Source of the DNA: a virus
Strand: one strand, 5' to 3'
IMG/VR virus record: IMGVR_UViG_3300023184_000103
Location: 1 to 64,000 of that record
Length of the DNA: 64,000 bases
The translations under genes and the position numbers were made by a program. Below, piece by piece: positions 1 to 7,912 of the stretch; position 1 is the first letter of the stretch, and every line of letters begins with the position of its first letter. Under the pieces are notes generated by a model. That model was given only the letters and a program-made list of their open reading frames with translations, did not search any database and was not told where the DNA came from.

Positions 1-1
1 G

Positions 2-796
2 CAGAACCTAATTGGAGGTCAAGTATTTGCTGGTTCTACCCGCATGTACAACATCCAGTACGGTTACGCGACTAACATCTTCTATGGTGACTTTGTTGTT
101 CTGTCCCGTGGCTTTGCCACACGCGCCGCAGTTGCTGCCGGTACTGGTTTGAACCAGACTGTCGGTATTTTCTTGGGCTGCACTTACACCAACCCCACGA
201 CTAAGCAAAAGTTGTTCTCGCAATATTGGCCCGCAAGCACCGCTGCCGGTGACTGCCAAGCTTATGTTTTGGACGATCCTGATGCGGTGTTCAAGGCGGT
301 TGTTTGCAGTTCCGGCACTACCGTTGCTTCTGGCGCTTTGGCGATGATTGGCACTAACCTGTCAGCTATCAATAACGCTACTGGTAACACCAATACCGGC
401 AACTCTTCCAATGCTGTTCTGGCTCCTACGGACACTCCAGTTACTACCACTCTGCCCCTGCGCATGATTGGTGTTGTGGCGGATACCGCAGTTGCTTTGG
501 GTACAGCTACTTTCAGTACGGGTACTACTACCCTGACCGTAAGTGCTCTGCCGTTTGCATTGCCAATTGGCACGGACGTTTCTGTGTTGACCACTAGCGG
601 TCAAGTTGCACAGACGGGTTCTTTCGTAAAAACTGCCGCCGCTGCGGGTGCAACTTCTGTTGTGCTTGACCAAGCTGCTACCTTTACGCTGAACTCCGGT
701 GTTTACACATCGACTGTGGTTTTCACTCAGTATCCTGAAATCTTGGTTAAGTTGAACCAAGGTCTTCATGGCTACTACTCTGCCACTGGCGCTTAA
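2..796 (+). CDS. Head decoration-like protein, module X (5' end outside window)
   Basis: The reading frame is open from base 2 and runs upstream of the first ATG (base 44), so the start lies outside the window. The product precedes the capsid gene by 11 nt. It is homologous to the product at 57867, which has the same place in module Y: shared blocks are GYA-x-NIF-x-GD, GIF-x-GC-x-YT and DDP near the middle, plus a similar C-terminus. It is longer than that paralogue because of a threonine/alanine-rich insertion of roughly 70 residues before the C-terminal block. The role as a head decoration or capsid-stabilising protein is inferred from position and composition. I recognise no catalytic motif. 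Confidence 0.7.
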   Translation, partial: QNLIGGQVFAGSTRMYNIQYGYATNIFYGDFVVLSRGFATRAAVAAGTGLNQTVGIFLGCTYTNPTTKQKLFSQYWPASTAAGDCQAYVLDDPDAVFKAVVCSSGTTVASGALAMIGTNLSAINNATGNTNTGNSSNAVLAPTDTPVTTTLPLRMIGVVADTAVALGTATFSTGTTTLTVSALPFALPIGTDVSVLTTSGQVAQTGSFVKTAAAAGATSVVLDQAATFTLNSGVYTSTVVFTQYPEILVKLNQGLHGYYSATGA

Positions 797-807
797 GGAG
801 CTAAATC

Positions 808-1719
808 ATGGCAATTTCACGCGCACAACTACTTAAAGAGTTGCTCCCCGGTCTGAACGCCCTGTTTGGTCTGGAGTACACCCGCTACGGCGAAGAGCAC
901 AAGGAACTCTACGAAACCGAAAAATCGGAGCGTAGCTTTGAAGAAGAGACCAAGCTGTCCGGCTTTAGTGCTGCACCAGTGAAGAACGAGGGCTCTGCCA
1001 TTGCGTATGACAATGCGCAGGAAGCGTTCACCGCTCGGTACAACCACGAGACCATTGCACTTGGCTTCTCCATCACGGAAGAGGCTGTGGAAGATAACTT
1101 GTACGACTCCCTGTCGGCTCGTTACACCAAGGCTCTGGCCCGTGCTATGGCGTACACCAAGCAAGTTAAGGCTGCGTCGGTGATCAACAACGGTTTTTCT
1201 GCCAACTACATTGGCGGTGACGGCGTTGCTTTGTTCAGCACAGCACACCCCTTGACCAACGGTGGAACCAACAGCAATCGTCCCGCAACTGGCGCTGATT
1301 TGAACGAGACTTCTTTGGAAGCCGCGGTCATTCAGATTGCTGCTTGGACGGACGAGCGTGGCCTGCTGATTGCAGCAAAGCCGCGCAAGCTGGTGATTCC
1401 TCCGGCTCTGATGTTCGTTGCTACTCGTCTGTTGGAGACCAGCCTGCGTGTTGGCACTACCGACAACGATATTAACGCGCTGAAGAACAACGGCTCGATC
1501 CCTGAAGGCTACTGTGTCAATCACTTCTTGACTGACAGCAACGGCTGGTATCTGACCACTGACGTACCCAACGGTCTGAAGCACTTTGAGCGCACTGCAT
1601 TGGCAAACTCAATGGATGGGGATTTTGATACAGGCAACGTGCGTTACAAGTCCCGTGAGCGCTACAGCTTTGGATGGAGTGACCCGCTTGGAATTTTCGG
1701 TTCTCCGGGTTCGTCCTAA
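808..1719 (+). CDS. Major capsid protein, module X (Mu gpT-like)
   Basis: 303 residues. It resembles the Mu gpT-type major head subunits, which form the icosahedral shell. Diagnostic blocks shared with the second capsid protein at 58480 are [YI]-x-GGDGV followed by S-T-x-HP near residues 135-150, LR-x-GT-x-DNDIN near 215, and the C-terminal pattern DF-x-T-x-x-x-RYK-x-x-ERY-x-x-GW-x-DP. The start at 808 has AAGGAG upstream with good spacing. A strong terminator follows the gene. The N-terminal third differs strongly from its paralogue, so it is divergent rather than a recent copy. The gene is full length and intact. Confidence 0.88.
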   Translation: MAISRAQLLKELLPGLNALFGLEYTRYGEEHKELYETEKSERSFEEETKLSGFSAAPVKNEGSAIAYDNAQEAFTARYNHETIALGFSITEEAVEDNLYDSLSARYTKALARAMAYTKQVKAASVINNGFSANYIGGDGVALFSTAHPLTNGGTNSNRPATGADLNETSLEAAVIQIAAWTDERGLLIAAKPRKLVIPPALMFVATRLLETSLRVGTTDNDINALKNNGSIPEGYCVNHFLTDSNGWYLTTDVPNGLKHFERTALANSMDGDFDTGNVRYKSRERYSFGWSDPLGIFGSPGSS

Positions 1720-1753
1720 GCAAACCCGCAGCCAGCCTAGGTTGGTTGCTACA

Positions 1754-1783
1754 AAAAAGGGAGCTTCGGCTCCCTTTTTCTTT
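1754..1783 (+). terminator. Rho-independent terminator after capsid gene X
   Basis: A perfect 11-bp stem (arms 1754-1764 and 1769-1779) is closed by a TTCG tetraloop and ends in a T run. It sits 35 nt after the capsid stop codon and before the HNH gene. It would lower expression of downstream genes relative to the capsid gene, or isolate the inserted HNH gene. Confidence 0.9.
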
Positions 1784-1843
1784 GCCTATTGCGGCGCGGT
1801 TAAAACTGTGATACATTACCTGTGTCGTAACATAGGAAACATC

Positions 1844-2446
1844 ATGGACACTACCAAACTACCTAAAACCCGCTCCGAAGCCAAAGCCGCCGAAGCTAAG
1901 TACTACTTTACGGGAGAGCCGTGCAAGCACGGGCACATAGCCCCCCGCAAAACCAAAGGCGCGTGCATTGAGTGCTTAAAGGTTGAATGGGAGCGCGGCA
2001 ACGCCATTCGCGTTGAGTATTTCAGGCAGTACAACAAGTCAGATGCGGGGGAAGAGGCTAAACAGCGGTATTACGAAAAAAACCGTGCGCAGGTCATTGC
2101 CCGCGCACAAGCGCGACCCACAGCAGAAAAACAAGCGTACAAGAGTAAGTACAAGCAAAGTAACCCCGACCTATACAAAACGCTTACAAGTTTTCGCCGT
2201 CGTCGGTTTCGTGACGCCACCCCACCTTGGATTACGCGGAAGCAAAAATTGGAAATCCGACAGCTTTATCAGGTTGCCATCACTATGACCCAGACCACGG
2301 GGGAGCGCTATGTCGTAGACCACATCATCCCGCTACAGGGTGAGACTGTTTGCGGTCTACATGTCCCATGGAACCTGCGCGTGACCACCCAAGAAGAAAA
2401 TTTGAAGAAATCCAACAAGCTTCTTGCACCCCCCACCAATTCCTGA
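1844..2446 (+). CDS. Free-standing HNH homing-type endonuclease
   Basis: Starting at ATG 1844 (AGGAAA upstream) gives 200 residues. The HNH core is visible near the C-terminus: D159-H160 in a VVDHI context, H173, N177 and N191. An N-terminal Cys/His cluster (C27, H29, H31, C41, C44) probably binds zinc, and a lysine/arginine-rich middle follows. The frame is open upstream, but that part is a shadow of the capsid end and terminator. The gene is bracketed by the capsid terminator and a new promoter, as expected of a selfish endonuclease inserted between structural genes. Role: nicks or cuts DNA to spread itself. Nothing equivalent follows the capsid gene of module Y. Confidence 0.87.
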   Translation: MDTTKLPKTRSEAKAAEAKYYFTGEPCKHGHIAPRKTKGACIECLKVEWERGNAIRVEYFRQYNKSDAGEEAKQRYYEKNRAQVIARAQARPTAEKQAYKSKYKQSNPDLYKTLTSFRRRRFRDATPPWITRKQKLEIRQLYQVAITMTQTTGERYVVDHIIPLQGETVCGLHVPWNLRVTTQEENLKKSNKLLAPPTNS

Positions 2447-2452
2447 TATATT
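2424..2452 (+). promoter_or_regulatory. Sigma70-like promoter
   Basis: TTGCAC (2424-2429), a 17-nt spacer and TATATT (2447-2452) overlap the end of the HNH gene. This would restart transcription after the capsid terminator and drive the gene at 2542. Confidence 0.55.
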
Positions 2453-2472
2453 GCTCTTACTCCGGGCTTTCC

Positions 2473-2519
2473 GGTGTATCAAACAGTCCCGGCTGACTTA
2501 CATGCAAGATTGATACACC
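2473..2519 (+). other. Structured 5' leader: long-range inverted repeat
   Basis: GGTGTATCAA (2473-2482) is exactly complementary to TTGATACACC (2510-2519), enclosing 27 nt. It lies between the promoter and the ribosome binding site of the gene at 2542. A leader of similar architecture but different sequence precedes the gene at 59522 in module Y. Confidence 0.5.
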
Positions 2520-2541
2520 TTAACGCATGAAGGAACTCATC

Positions 2542-3066
2542 ATGGGATTCGCAACTCACCTCGGCCCTTGGCTGCTCGGTACTGTCCGCAACACAACGGG
2601 CACAACGGTTGGTAATATTGAGAACTGCGGTGCTACCGTTGTTTCGCAAACATTCAAGAAAAATTACACCGGTCAGGCCGCTTCCGCGACTACCGACACC
2701 ATCTGCGTACTGCCTGCCGGCGCTCAGATTCAGTTCATCCACATTGACACCATCGTTGCGTTTACAGGCTCAACTGCCGCGAACGTGACCATTGGCGACG
2801 GCACTACAGCCGCTTTGTATTGGGCTTCTACGGACATTACGGCTCAAGGTCGTGCGGCGGCTAGTAACGCAGCAACTAAACTGGGCGCATGGTCCGGGGC
2901 AGCTTCTACCGCGGCTCCTAACGGCATTGGCGTTGGCGCTACAGACGTTAAAGTGATCGCCACAATGACCCCAACCGTTGCAGCAGTGACTGCGGGAACT
3001 GTGCAATACACCATCATTTACACCGTAGCCGACTCTACTGGTTTGCAATTCCCAGCGTCTGCGTAA
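2542..3066 (+). CDS. Putative virion protein
   Basis: ATG 2542 is chosen over an in-frame ATG at 2527 because AAGGA ends 7 nt before it; the product begins MGFATHLGPWLLG (174 residues). It is rich in alanine, threonine and glycine, has no charged clusters, membrane segment or catalytic motif, and is predicted beta-rich. Position just after the capsid gene and a UUCG-loop terminator after its stop suggest an abundant virion component such as a head decoration or stabilising protein. No firm family assignment from sequence alone. Confidence 0.72.
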   Translation: MGFATHLGPWLLGTVRNTTGTTVGNIENCGATVVSQTFKKNYTGQAASATTDTICVLPAGAQIQFIHIDTIVAFTGSTAANVTIGDGTTAALYWASTDITAQGRAAASNAATKLGAWSGAASTAAPNGIGVGATDVKVIATMTPTVAAVTAGTVQYTIIYTVADSTGLQFPASA

Positions 3067-3073
3067 TTAGTCT

Positions 3074-3095
3074 AAGGGGCTTCGGCCCCTTTATT
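3074..3095 (+). terminator. Rho-independent terminator
   Basis: The stem AAGGGGC/GCCCCTT (3074-3080 and 3085-3091) has a TTCG tetraloop and a short T tract. It lies directly after the stop of the gene at 2542 and overlaps the leader of the next gene. Confidence 0.75.
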
Positions 3096-3109
3096 CAAGG
3101 AGATTAATT

Positions 3110-3388
3110 ATGCAACAGACAGACGTACTAGCGATTCACAGAGAGACCACAGGCACAGTGGTGTCGGGGCGCAATAGGGTTAAAGGTCTTATTGTTACTC
3201 CCGGTGGCACTGCTGGAGACATTATTCTGAGGGATGGTGGCTCCGGTGGCACTACTCGGCTTCAATTTAATTTATCTACCAATCAGTCTGCGTTCTCTTT
3301 CACAGTGCCGGGTGAGGGTGTGTTGTTTTTAACTGACATACACGTGACCCTGCCAACATCGTCCAAATTAACGGTGTTCTATGGCTAA
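3110..3388 (+). CDS. Small putative virion protein
   Basis: 92 residues with a strong AAGGAG ribosome binding site. A short N-terminal segment is followed by glycine/threonine-rich beta-type sequence (PGGTAGDIILRDGGSGG). No catalytic motif. Its last codons overlap the start of the gene at 3381, so the two are translationally coupled. Function unknown; the gene set suggests a capsid-associated protein. Confidence 0.68.
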   Translation: MQQTDVLAIHRETTGTVVSGRNRVKGLIVTPGGTAGDIILRDGGSGGTTRLQFNLSTNQSAFSFTVPGEGVLFLTDIHVTLPTSSKLTVFYG

Positions 3389-3638
3389 GAAGAAAGGCCC
3401 GGTTCTCTCTGTTGGTCGGGGCGAAAAGCTACCGATCTCTCAGGGCGCTGGTCTGACTGCCAAGGGCAGGGCTAAGTACAACGCAGCTACGGGCAGCAAC
3501 CTCAAGGCTCCACAGCCCCAAGGTGGCCCACGCAAGGACTCGTTCTGCGCCCGGATGAGCGGTATGCCGGGGCCGATGAAAGACGAGAAGGGTAAACCAA
3601 CCCGCAAGGCGGCGGCTCTTGCAAGATGGAAGTGTTAA
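3381..3638 (+). CDS. Small basic phage protein (DUF6321-like)
   Basis: 85 residues, highly basic. The pattern AKYN-x-ATG-x-NLKAP, then a run with SFCARM and MPGP, then GKP-[TA]RKAAAL-x-RW at the C-terminus matches a small family common in environmental phages, which I recall as DUF6321. A paralogue with the same order of motifs lies at 17156. Function is unknown; the basic character and late-operon position are compatible with a DNA-associated virion protein. Confidence 0.72.
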   Translation: MAKKKGPVLSVGRGEKLPISQGAGLTAKGRAKYNAATGSNLKAPQPQGGPRKDSFCARMSGMPGPMKDEKGKPTRKAAALARWKC

Positions 3639-4019
3639 ATGCCTTCTTCCTCAAAAGCCCAGCATAATTTCATGGAGGCGATAGCTCACAGCCCGAGCTT
3701 TGCCAAGAAGGTAGGTGTCCCACAGTCCGTGGGGCAAGATTTCAGCAAAGCCGACAAAGGCAAATCTTTTAAACGAGGTGGTGATATGGCTACGAAAATG
3801 AACTCCGGTTTCATGGCAATGATTGCTAAGAAAAAGGGTGTGCAAGAAGGTTCCAAAGCCGACAAAGCATCTGACAAAAAGCAGATGATGGGCATGAACA
3901 AGGGCGGCATGACCAAGATGGCAACCGGCGGTTTCGTCCGTGCGGCTGACGGCATTGCATCCAAAGGCAAGACCAAAGCCAAGCAGATCAAGATGAAAAG
4001 CGGCGGCACGGCCTGCTGA
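3639..4019 (+). CDS. Small Lys/Gly-rich late protein, module X copy
   Basis: 126 residues. The first ~55 residues (beginning MPSSSKAQHNFMEAIA) are nearly identical to the product at 60827 in module Y, and the DNA is alike over the same span; beyond that the two diverge abruptly. The C-terminal half contains repeated K-G-G-M and T-K-M patterns. Very basic and low complexity, with no membrane or catalytic motif. The start codon abuts the previous stop. Probably a virion or DNA-binding protein; function unknown. Confidence 0.7.
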   Translation: MPSSSKAQHNFMEAIAHSPSFAKKVGVPQSVGQDFSKADKGKSFKRGGDMATKMNSGFMAMIAKKKGVQEGSKADKASDKKQMMGMNKGGMTKMATGGFVRAADGIASKGKTKAKQIKMKSGGTAC

Positions 4020-4020
4020 T

Positions 4021-4308
4021 ATGAGAGCCTCCCGTGGCATGGGGGCCATTGACCCTAGCAAGATGCCTACCGGCAAGCGTAAGAAGCGCCGTGACAACAC
4101 GGACTTCACGCAATATGCGGACGGTGGAGAGGTAAAGTCAAAGGTCAATGAAGCGGGTAACTACACCAAGCCTGCTCTGCGTAAGCGGATTTTTAACGCC
4201 GTAAAGGCAGAGGCCACAGCAGGCACTGGCGCAGGACTTTGGAGCGCTAGAAAAGCACAGATGGTAGCGCAGCGTTATAAAAAAGCTGGCGGGGGCTACC
4301 GAGATTGA
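4021..4308 (+). CDS. Small basic late protein
   Basis: 95 residues. The C-terminal half (KVNEAGNYTKPALRKR, then GLWSARKAQM and ending GGGYRD) is a conserved small domain I have seen in many phage proteins. The middle holds a YADGGEV segment typical of this gene neighbourhood. Function unknown. It overlaps the next gene by 4 nt through a TTGA stop/start. Confidence 0.68.
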   Translation: MRASRGMGAIDPSKMPTGKRKKRRDNTDFTQYADGGEVKSKVNEAGNYTKPALRKRIFNAVKAEATAGTGAGLWSARKAQMVAQRYKKAGGGYRD

Positions 4309-4538
4309 AAGCTCCGCAGCAGTCCCTGAAAGATTGGGGCGACCAGAAATGGCGAACCAAGTCTGGTAAACCGTCGAGTAAGACGGGGGAGCGGTACTTG
4401 CCTGAAGCTGCGATTAAAAGTCTCAGCCCGAGTGAGTATGCGGCCACCACCAGAGCTAAAAGGGCGGGTAAAGCTGCTGGAAAACAATTCGTAGCCCAAC
4501 CCAAGGGCATAGCAAAGAAAACCGCAGGATTTAGATAA
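4305..4538 (+). CDS. Small basic late protein, TTG start
   Basis: 77 residues. The TTG at 4305 overlaps the previous TGA, giving coupled translation. Motifs KWRTKSGKPS and GERYLPEAAIKSL followed by a lysine/alanine-rich tail match a widespread small phage/virus family of unknown function (possibly DUF5872). Over 25 percent of residues are basic, compatible with nucleic-acid binding in the virion. Confidence 0.68.
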   Translation: MKAPQQSLKDWGDQKWRTKSGKPSSKTGERYLPEAAIKSLSPSEYAATTRAKRAGKAAGKQFVAQPKGIAKKTAGFR

Positions 4539-5455
4539 TGACAACTTCGGGCGTTGCTAACTTTGACATGGACCTGAGTGAGGTCATTGAGGATGCGTTT
4601 GAACGCGCAGGCTCTGAACTTCGCACGGGCTATGACATGCGTACGGCGCGTCGGTCACTTAACATCATGTTTGCTGACTGGGCCAACCGGGGCATCAACA
4701 TGTGGACGATTGAGCAGGGGTCGTTTACCCTGACTCAGGGTTTGAACACCTATGCGCTGCCGGTGGACACCGTAGACTTGCTTGAGCATGTCATCCGCAC
4801 AAACGCCAACTCGACAGCCAACCAAGCAGATCTGACCATCACCCGGATTAGCGTCAGCACCTACGCCACACTGCCTAACAAGCTGCAGCAAGCGCGGCCC
4901 ATTCAGGTGATGATCCAACGTAACTCGGGACAGACTTCCGCTACAACCCTAACACTTAGTGGCGCAGTGACTGCCACAGCGACAACTATCACTTTGGATT
5001 CTGTCGTGGGACTAGCCGCCGCCGGCTACATCAAGGTAGACAGTGAGATTATTTACTACGGGTATATCGTAGGCAATGTCCTGACAGCTTGCTCCAGAGG
5101 TCAGGCAAATACCACCGCAGCCACGCATACAACGAGTACAGCAGTGTATGTATCAAACCCCCCTGCAATCAGCGTCTGGCCCACTCCTGATGGCTCCCAG
5201 ACCTATACCTTCGTGTACTGGCGGCTGCGTAGGAACCAAAACGCCGGGGACGGCTCGGATACGATGGATGTTCCGTTCAGGTTTATCCCATGTGTAGCGG
5301 CAGGGTTGGCGTACTACTTGGCGCTCAAGCTGCCTAACGGCATGGAGCGGCTGCAGGTATTGAAGATGCAATATGATGAGGCGTGGCAGTTGGCGCAGGA
5401 TGAGGACCGAGAGAAAGCCGCGGTTCGATTCGTGCCCCGGCAGATGTTTATGTAA
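4538..5455 (+). CDS. Head-tail adaptor-like protein, module X
   Basis: 305 residues. The N-terminal helical part (VIEDAFERAG, RTARRSLNIMFADWANRG) and the C-terminal part (VPFRFIPCVAAGLAYYLALK with a basic helical tail) match the P22 gp4/T7 gp11-type adaptors that connect portal and tail. Between them sits an extra beta-type domain near residues 130-205 (repeated T-L-T/T-I-T stretches). The same architecture occurs in the product at 61265 of module Y. It overlaps its neighbour by one base. Family assignment is from pattern recognition. Confidence 0.72.
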   Translation: MTTSGVANFDMDLSEVIEDAFERAGSELRTGYDMRTARRSLNIMFADWANRGINMWTIEQGSFTLTQGLNTYALPVDTVDLLEHVIRTNANSTANQADLTITRISVSTYATLPNKLQQARPIQVMIQRNSGQTSATTLTLSGAVTATATTITLDSVVGLAAAGYIKVDSEIIYYGYIVGNVLTACSRGQANTTAATHTTSTAVYVSNPPAISVWPTPDGSQTYTFVYWRLRRNQNAGDGSDTMDVPFRFIPCVAAGLAYYLALKLPNGMERLQVLKMQYDEAWQLAQDEDREKAAVRFVPRQMFM

Positions 5456-5457
5456 TC

Positions 5458-5841
5458 ATGGGTAATAGGTTCGCATCCGGCAAGAATTCGATAGCGGAAT
5501 GTGACCGCTGCGGGTTCCGCTACAAGTTGAAGGAACTGAAGAAAGAAGTTGTCAAGACCAAAACTTACAACTTGCTGGTGTGCCCAACCTGTTGGACACC
5601 GGATCAACCTCAGTTACAGTTGGGGATGTACCCGGTAGATGACCCGCAAGCAGTGCGGGAGCCACGCAGGGATTTGAGCTACTACGCTTCTGGCTTGCTG
5701 GTAGATGGGTATTCAGGCGAAGGAAGCCGAGTATTTCAGTGGAACTGGAACCCGGTGGGCGGGTCTAGGGCAAATGATGATGGACTGACACCAAATTACT
5801 TGGTAGCAGCATTGGAACTTGGTTCAGTTACAGTAACTTAG
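5458..5841 (+). CDS. Zinc-ribbon virion-associated protein, module X
   Basis: 127 residues. An N-terminal zinc ribbon is visible as CDRCGF and CPTCW about 27 residues apart. The rest is aromatic-rich and ends in a beta-type segment. The product at 62242, directly after the adaptor of module Y, has the same CxxC opening, so adaptor plus zinc ribbon is a conserved pair. Presumably a small tail or head completion component; function unproven. Confidence 0.66.
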   Translation: MGNRFASGKNSIAECDRCGFRYKLKELKKEVVKTKTYNLLVCPTCWTPDQPQLQLGMYPVDDPQAVREPRRDLSYYASGLLVDGYSGEGSRVFQWNWNPVGGSRANDDGLTPNYLVAALELGSVTVT

Positions 5842-5849
5842 GAGTTGAT

Positions 5850-6038
5850 ATGGACAAAGAAGACTTGAAGCAGGACAAGAAGATGATAGCTGGGGCTGTG
5901 CACAAGCACGAGAAGAAGCTGCATCCCGGGCAGCCAATGACCAAGTTTGCCAAAGGCGGCAAGACCGACATGGACATGATGAAGTACGGTCGTGGTATGG
6001 CTAAAGTAATGAACCAGAAATCTGGTCGCGGAGGCTAA
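5850..6038 (+). CDS. Small Lys/Met-rich late protein (HKHEK motif)
   Basis: 62 residues, GGAG ribosome binding site. The motif AVHKHEK-x-LHPG-x-PMTK followed by AKGGK is shared with the longer product at 60437 of module Y. Low-complexity, basic and methionine-rich. Function unknown; part of the small basic protein set that accompanies both capsid modules. Confidence 0.62.
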   Translation: MDKEDLKQDKKMIAGAVHKHEKKLHPGQPMTKFAKGGKTDMDMMKYGRGMAKVMNQKSGRGG

Positions 6039-6039
6039 G

Positions 6040-6276
6040 ATGATTAATAACAAATCAGCCGCGGCTTATGCCAAGCCACACACCATGTCCGGCAAGGCCG
6101 TGACCGTTGAAGCCAATCCCGGCGTACTGCCTGACCTAAGCATGTTAAAAAACACTCGCGTTGTGAGCGGAAATATTTCCAGCAGTGAGCAACCCGGCGT
6201 AAAGGCCTCTGGCATCAAGATGCGCGGAACTGGCGCAGCGACTAAAGGTCTGATGTCTCGGGGTCCGATGGCATGA
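6040..6276 (+). CDS. Small late protein of unknown function
   Basis: 78 residues starting one base after the previous stop and overlapping the next start by 4 nt. It is glycine/serine-rich with a central NPGVLPDLSMLK segment and a basic C-terminus (KMRGTGAATKG). No recognised domain. Tight packing in the late operon supports it being translated. Confidence 0.58.
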   Translation: MINNKSAAAYAKPHTMSGKAVTVEANPGVLPDLSMLKNTRVVSGNISSSEQPGVKASGIKMRGTGAATKGLMSRGPMA

Positions 6277-6926
6277 ACTACGCTGCGTTGGTTGCTGCCG
6301 TTTCGTCGTACACGGAGAATACGTTTCCTACGACAGACATGAATGTGTTTATTACGCAGGCAGAGAAACGCATATACAACGCTGTACAGATACCATCTCT
6401 ACGCAAGAACGTCACGGGCAGCACAACAGCAAGCAACAAGTATTTGCAATGCCCCACTGACTTTCTGTCTACCTTCTCTTTGGCAGTAATAGACCCGACT
6501 ACGGGTGCGTACACGTACCTGCTGAACAAGGATGTGAACTTCATCAGGGAAGCGTATCCCAAGCCAACGTCCACTGGAGCGCCCAAGTACTACGCCATAT
6601 TCGGCCCCCGCTCAGACAACGAAACAGAACTGACGTTCATCCTTGGCCCCACACCCAACGCTGCGTACGGAACTGAGCTTCACTACTTCTACTATCCAGA
6701 GTCCATCGTCACTGCCTCAAACACATGGCTCAGTGACAACTATGACCCCGCACTTCTGTATGGGACACTGGTTGAAGCCTACACCTACATGAAGGGTGAG
6801 CAGGACATGGTTCTGTTGTACAACACCAAGTTTGGTGAGGCTTTGGTACAGCTTAAACGTCTGGGTGATGGCTTAGAGCGTCAGGATGCATACCGCAGTG
6901 GGCAGGCTAGGATTCCAGTAACATGA
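6273..6926 (+). CDS. gp4/gp11-like tail adaptor protein, module X
   Basis: 217 residues. It begins with a helical segment and carries FITQAEKRIYN, then a beta-rich core and a helical C-terminus (DPALLYGTLVEAYTYMKGE). This is the pattern of the phage adaptor family that docks the tail tube to the portal. The product at 17509 is a paralogue with the same layout (MGERRIS, TPTPAAAKTLEILYYEQP, DVLLYAALLEATPFLK). Start and stop overlap both neighbours by 4 nt. Confidence 0.72.
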   Translation: MNYAALVAAVSSYTENTFPTTDMNVFITQAEKRIYNAVQIPSLRKNVTGSTTASNKYLQCPTDFLSTFSLAVIDPTTGAYTYLLNKDVNFIREAYPKPTSTGAPKYYAIFGPRSDNETELTFILGPTPNAAYGTELHYFYYPESIVTASNTWLSDNYDPALLYGTLVEAYTYMKGEQDMVLLYNTKFGEALVQLKRLGDGLERQDAYRSGQARIPVT

Positions 6927-7336
6927 TTGCCCAAACCCTAACCACATCCTTCAAGCAGCAACTGCTTCAAGCGGTACATGATTTCTCCACAGACACCTTC
7001 TACATGGCGCTGTACACAGCCAACGCCAGTTTAGGGGCGACTACCACTGTTTACACAACAAGTGGGGAGATTTCCGGTACAGGTTACACCGCTGCAGGTC
7101 AGGTGATGACAGGCATCTCGGTCAGTGTCACAGACACCACTGCTTTTGTAAACTTCACCAACGTGGTATGGACTACAGGCGCGTTTACAGCACGGGGTGC
7201 CTTGATTTACAATTCATCCAAGGGCAATAAATCGGTGGCAGTATTGGACTTTGGCGCTGATAAAACCACTACGACCTCGTTCACTGTTGTTATGCCCACC
7301 AACTCATCCACCACCTCATTGATAAGGCTACCATGA
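6923..7336 (+). CDS. Putative tail/structural protein
   Basis: 137 residues. The opening FKQQLLQAVHDFSTDTFYMA, with ALYTANA next, is characteristic of a phage structural family placed near tail genes; the remainder is threonine-rich beta sequence. No catalytic residues. Coupled to both neighbours by 4-nt overlaps, so it is probably made in proportion to the adaptor. Confidence 0.62.
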   Translation: MIAQTLTTSFKQQLLQAVHDFSTDTFYMALYTANASLGATTTVYTTSGEISGTGYTAAGQVMTGISVSVTDTTAFVNFTNVVWTTGAFTARGALIYNSSKGNKSVAVLDFGADKTTTTSFTVVMPTNSSTTSLIRLP

Positions 7337-7911
7337 CTACCGAAAAACTTAAAGCCACTGACACTGTTTCCAGCGGCCTGACTTGCAATCTAAAGGCGGG
7401 GGAAGTTGCTCAAGCTACGGGCGTGTACCATATTGAGTGCCACGACAAAGACGGTAATCTAAAGTGGCAGGCAGATTCCAAGAACCTTGTAGTGAATGCG
7501 GGTCTAGCCTATATGGCTGGCAGTGCCTTAACTTCAGTCACGCAAATCACCTCTTGGTATCTTGGACTGTATGGCGCTGGCGCTTCTAACACGCCTGCGG
7601 CAGGCGACACTATGTCTTCCCATGCTGGCTGGACAGAGGTTGTGGCCTACAGCAATGCAACCCGTGTGGCTGCTACGTTTGTAACAGCTACTACTGCCAA
7701 CCCATCCGTAGTGACTAACTCAGCTTCTCCTGCTGCGTTTAACATCAACGGCACAACGACTGTGGGCGGGGCTTTCCTGACTAGCGGCAGTGCTAAGAGC
7801 GGCACGACAGGTACATTGTTCTCTGCGGCTGACTTTGGCTCCCCCGGTGATCGTTCTGTGGTGAGCGGCGACACTTTGTCTGTGACGTACACATTCAGCT
7901 TGGCAGGTTAA
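7333..7911 (+). CDS. Putative tail fibre/structural protein
   Basis: 192 residues. The N-terminal third (VYHIECHDKDGNLKWQAD, then NLVVNAGLAYMAG) is typical of phage virion proteins that carry a short beta domain followed by LGLYGA. The C-terminal part is threonine/serine/glycine-rich beta sequence ending in VTYTFSLAG. Likely part of the tail tip or a fibre base. Exact role unknown. Confidence 0.6.
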   Translation: MTTEKLKATDTVSSGLTCNLKAGEVAQATGVYHIECHDKDGNLKWQADSKNLVVNAGLAYMAGSALTSVTQITSWYLGLYGAGASNTPAAGDTMSSHAGWTEVVAYSNATRVAATFVTATTANPSVVTNSASPAAFNINGTTTVGGAFLTSGSAKSGTTGTLFSAADFGSPGDRSVVSGDTLSVTYTFSLAG

Positions 7912-7912
7912 T

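Noticed and set aside
829-1584. 251-codon antisense ORF opposite capsid gene X
   Set aside because: Composition mirrors the capsid coding bias; no ribosome site, no protein-like motifs. Shadow frame.
1586-1843. Upstream extension of the HNH ORF
   Set aside because: It would run through the capsid gene end and a strong terminator; ATG 1844 fits the family start and has a ribosome site.
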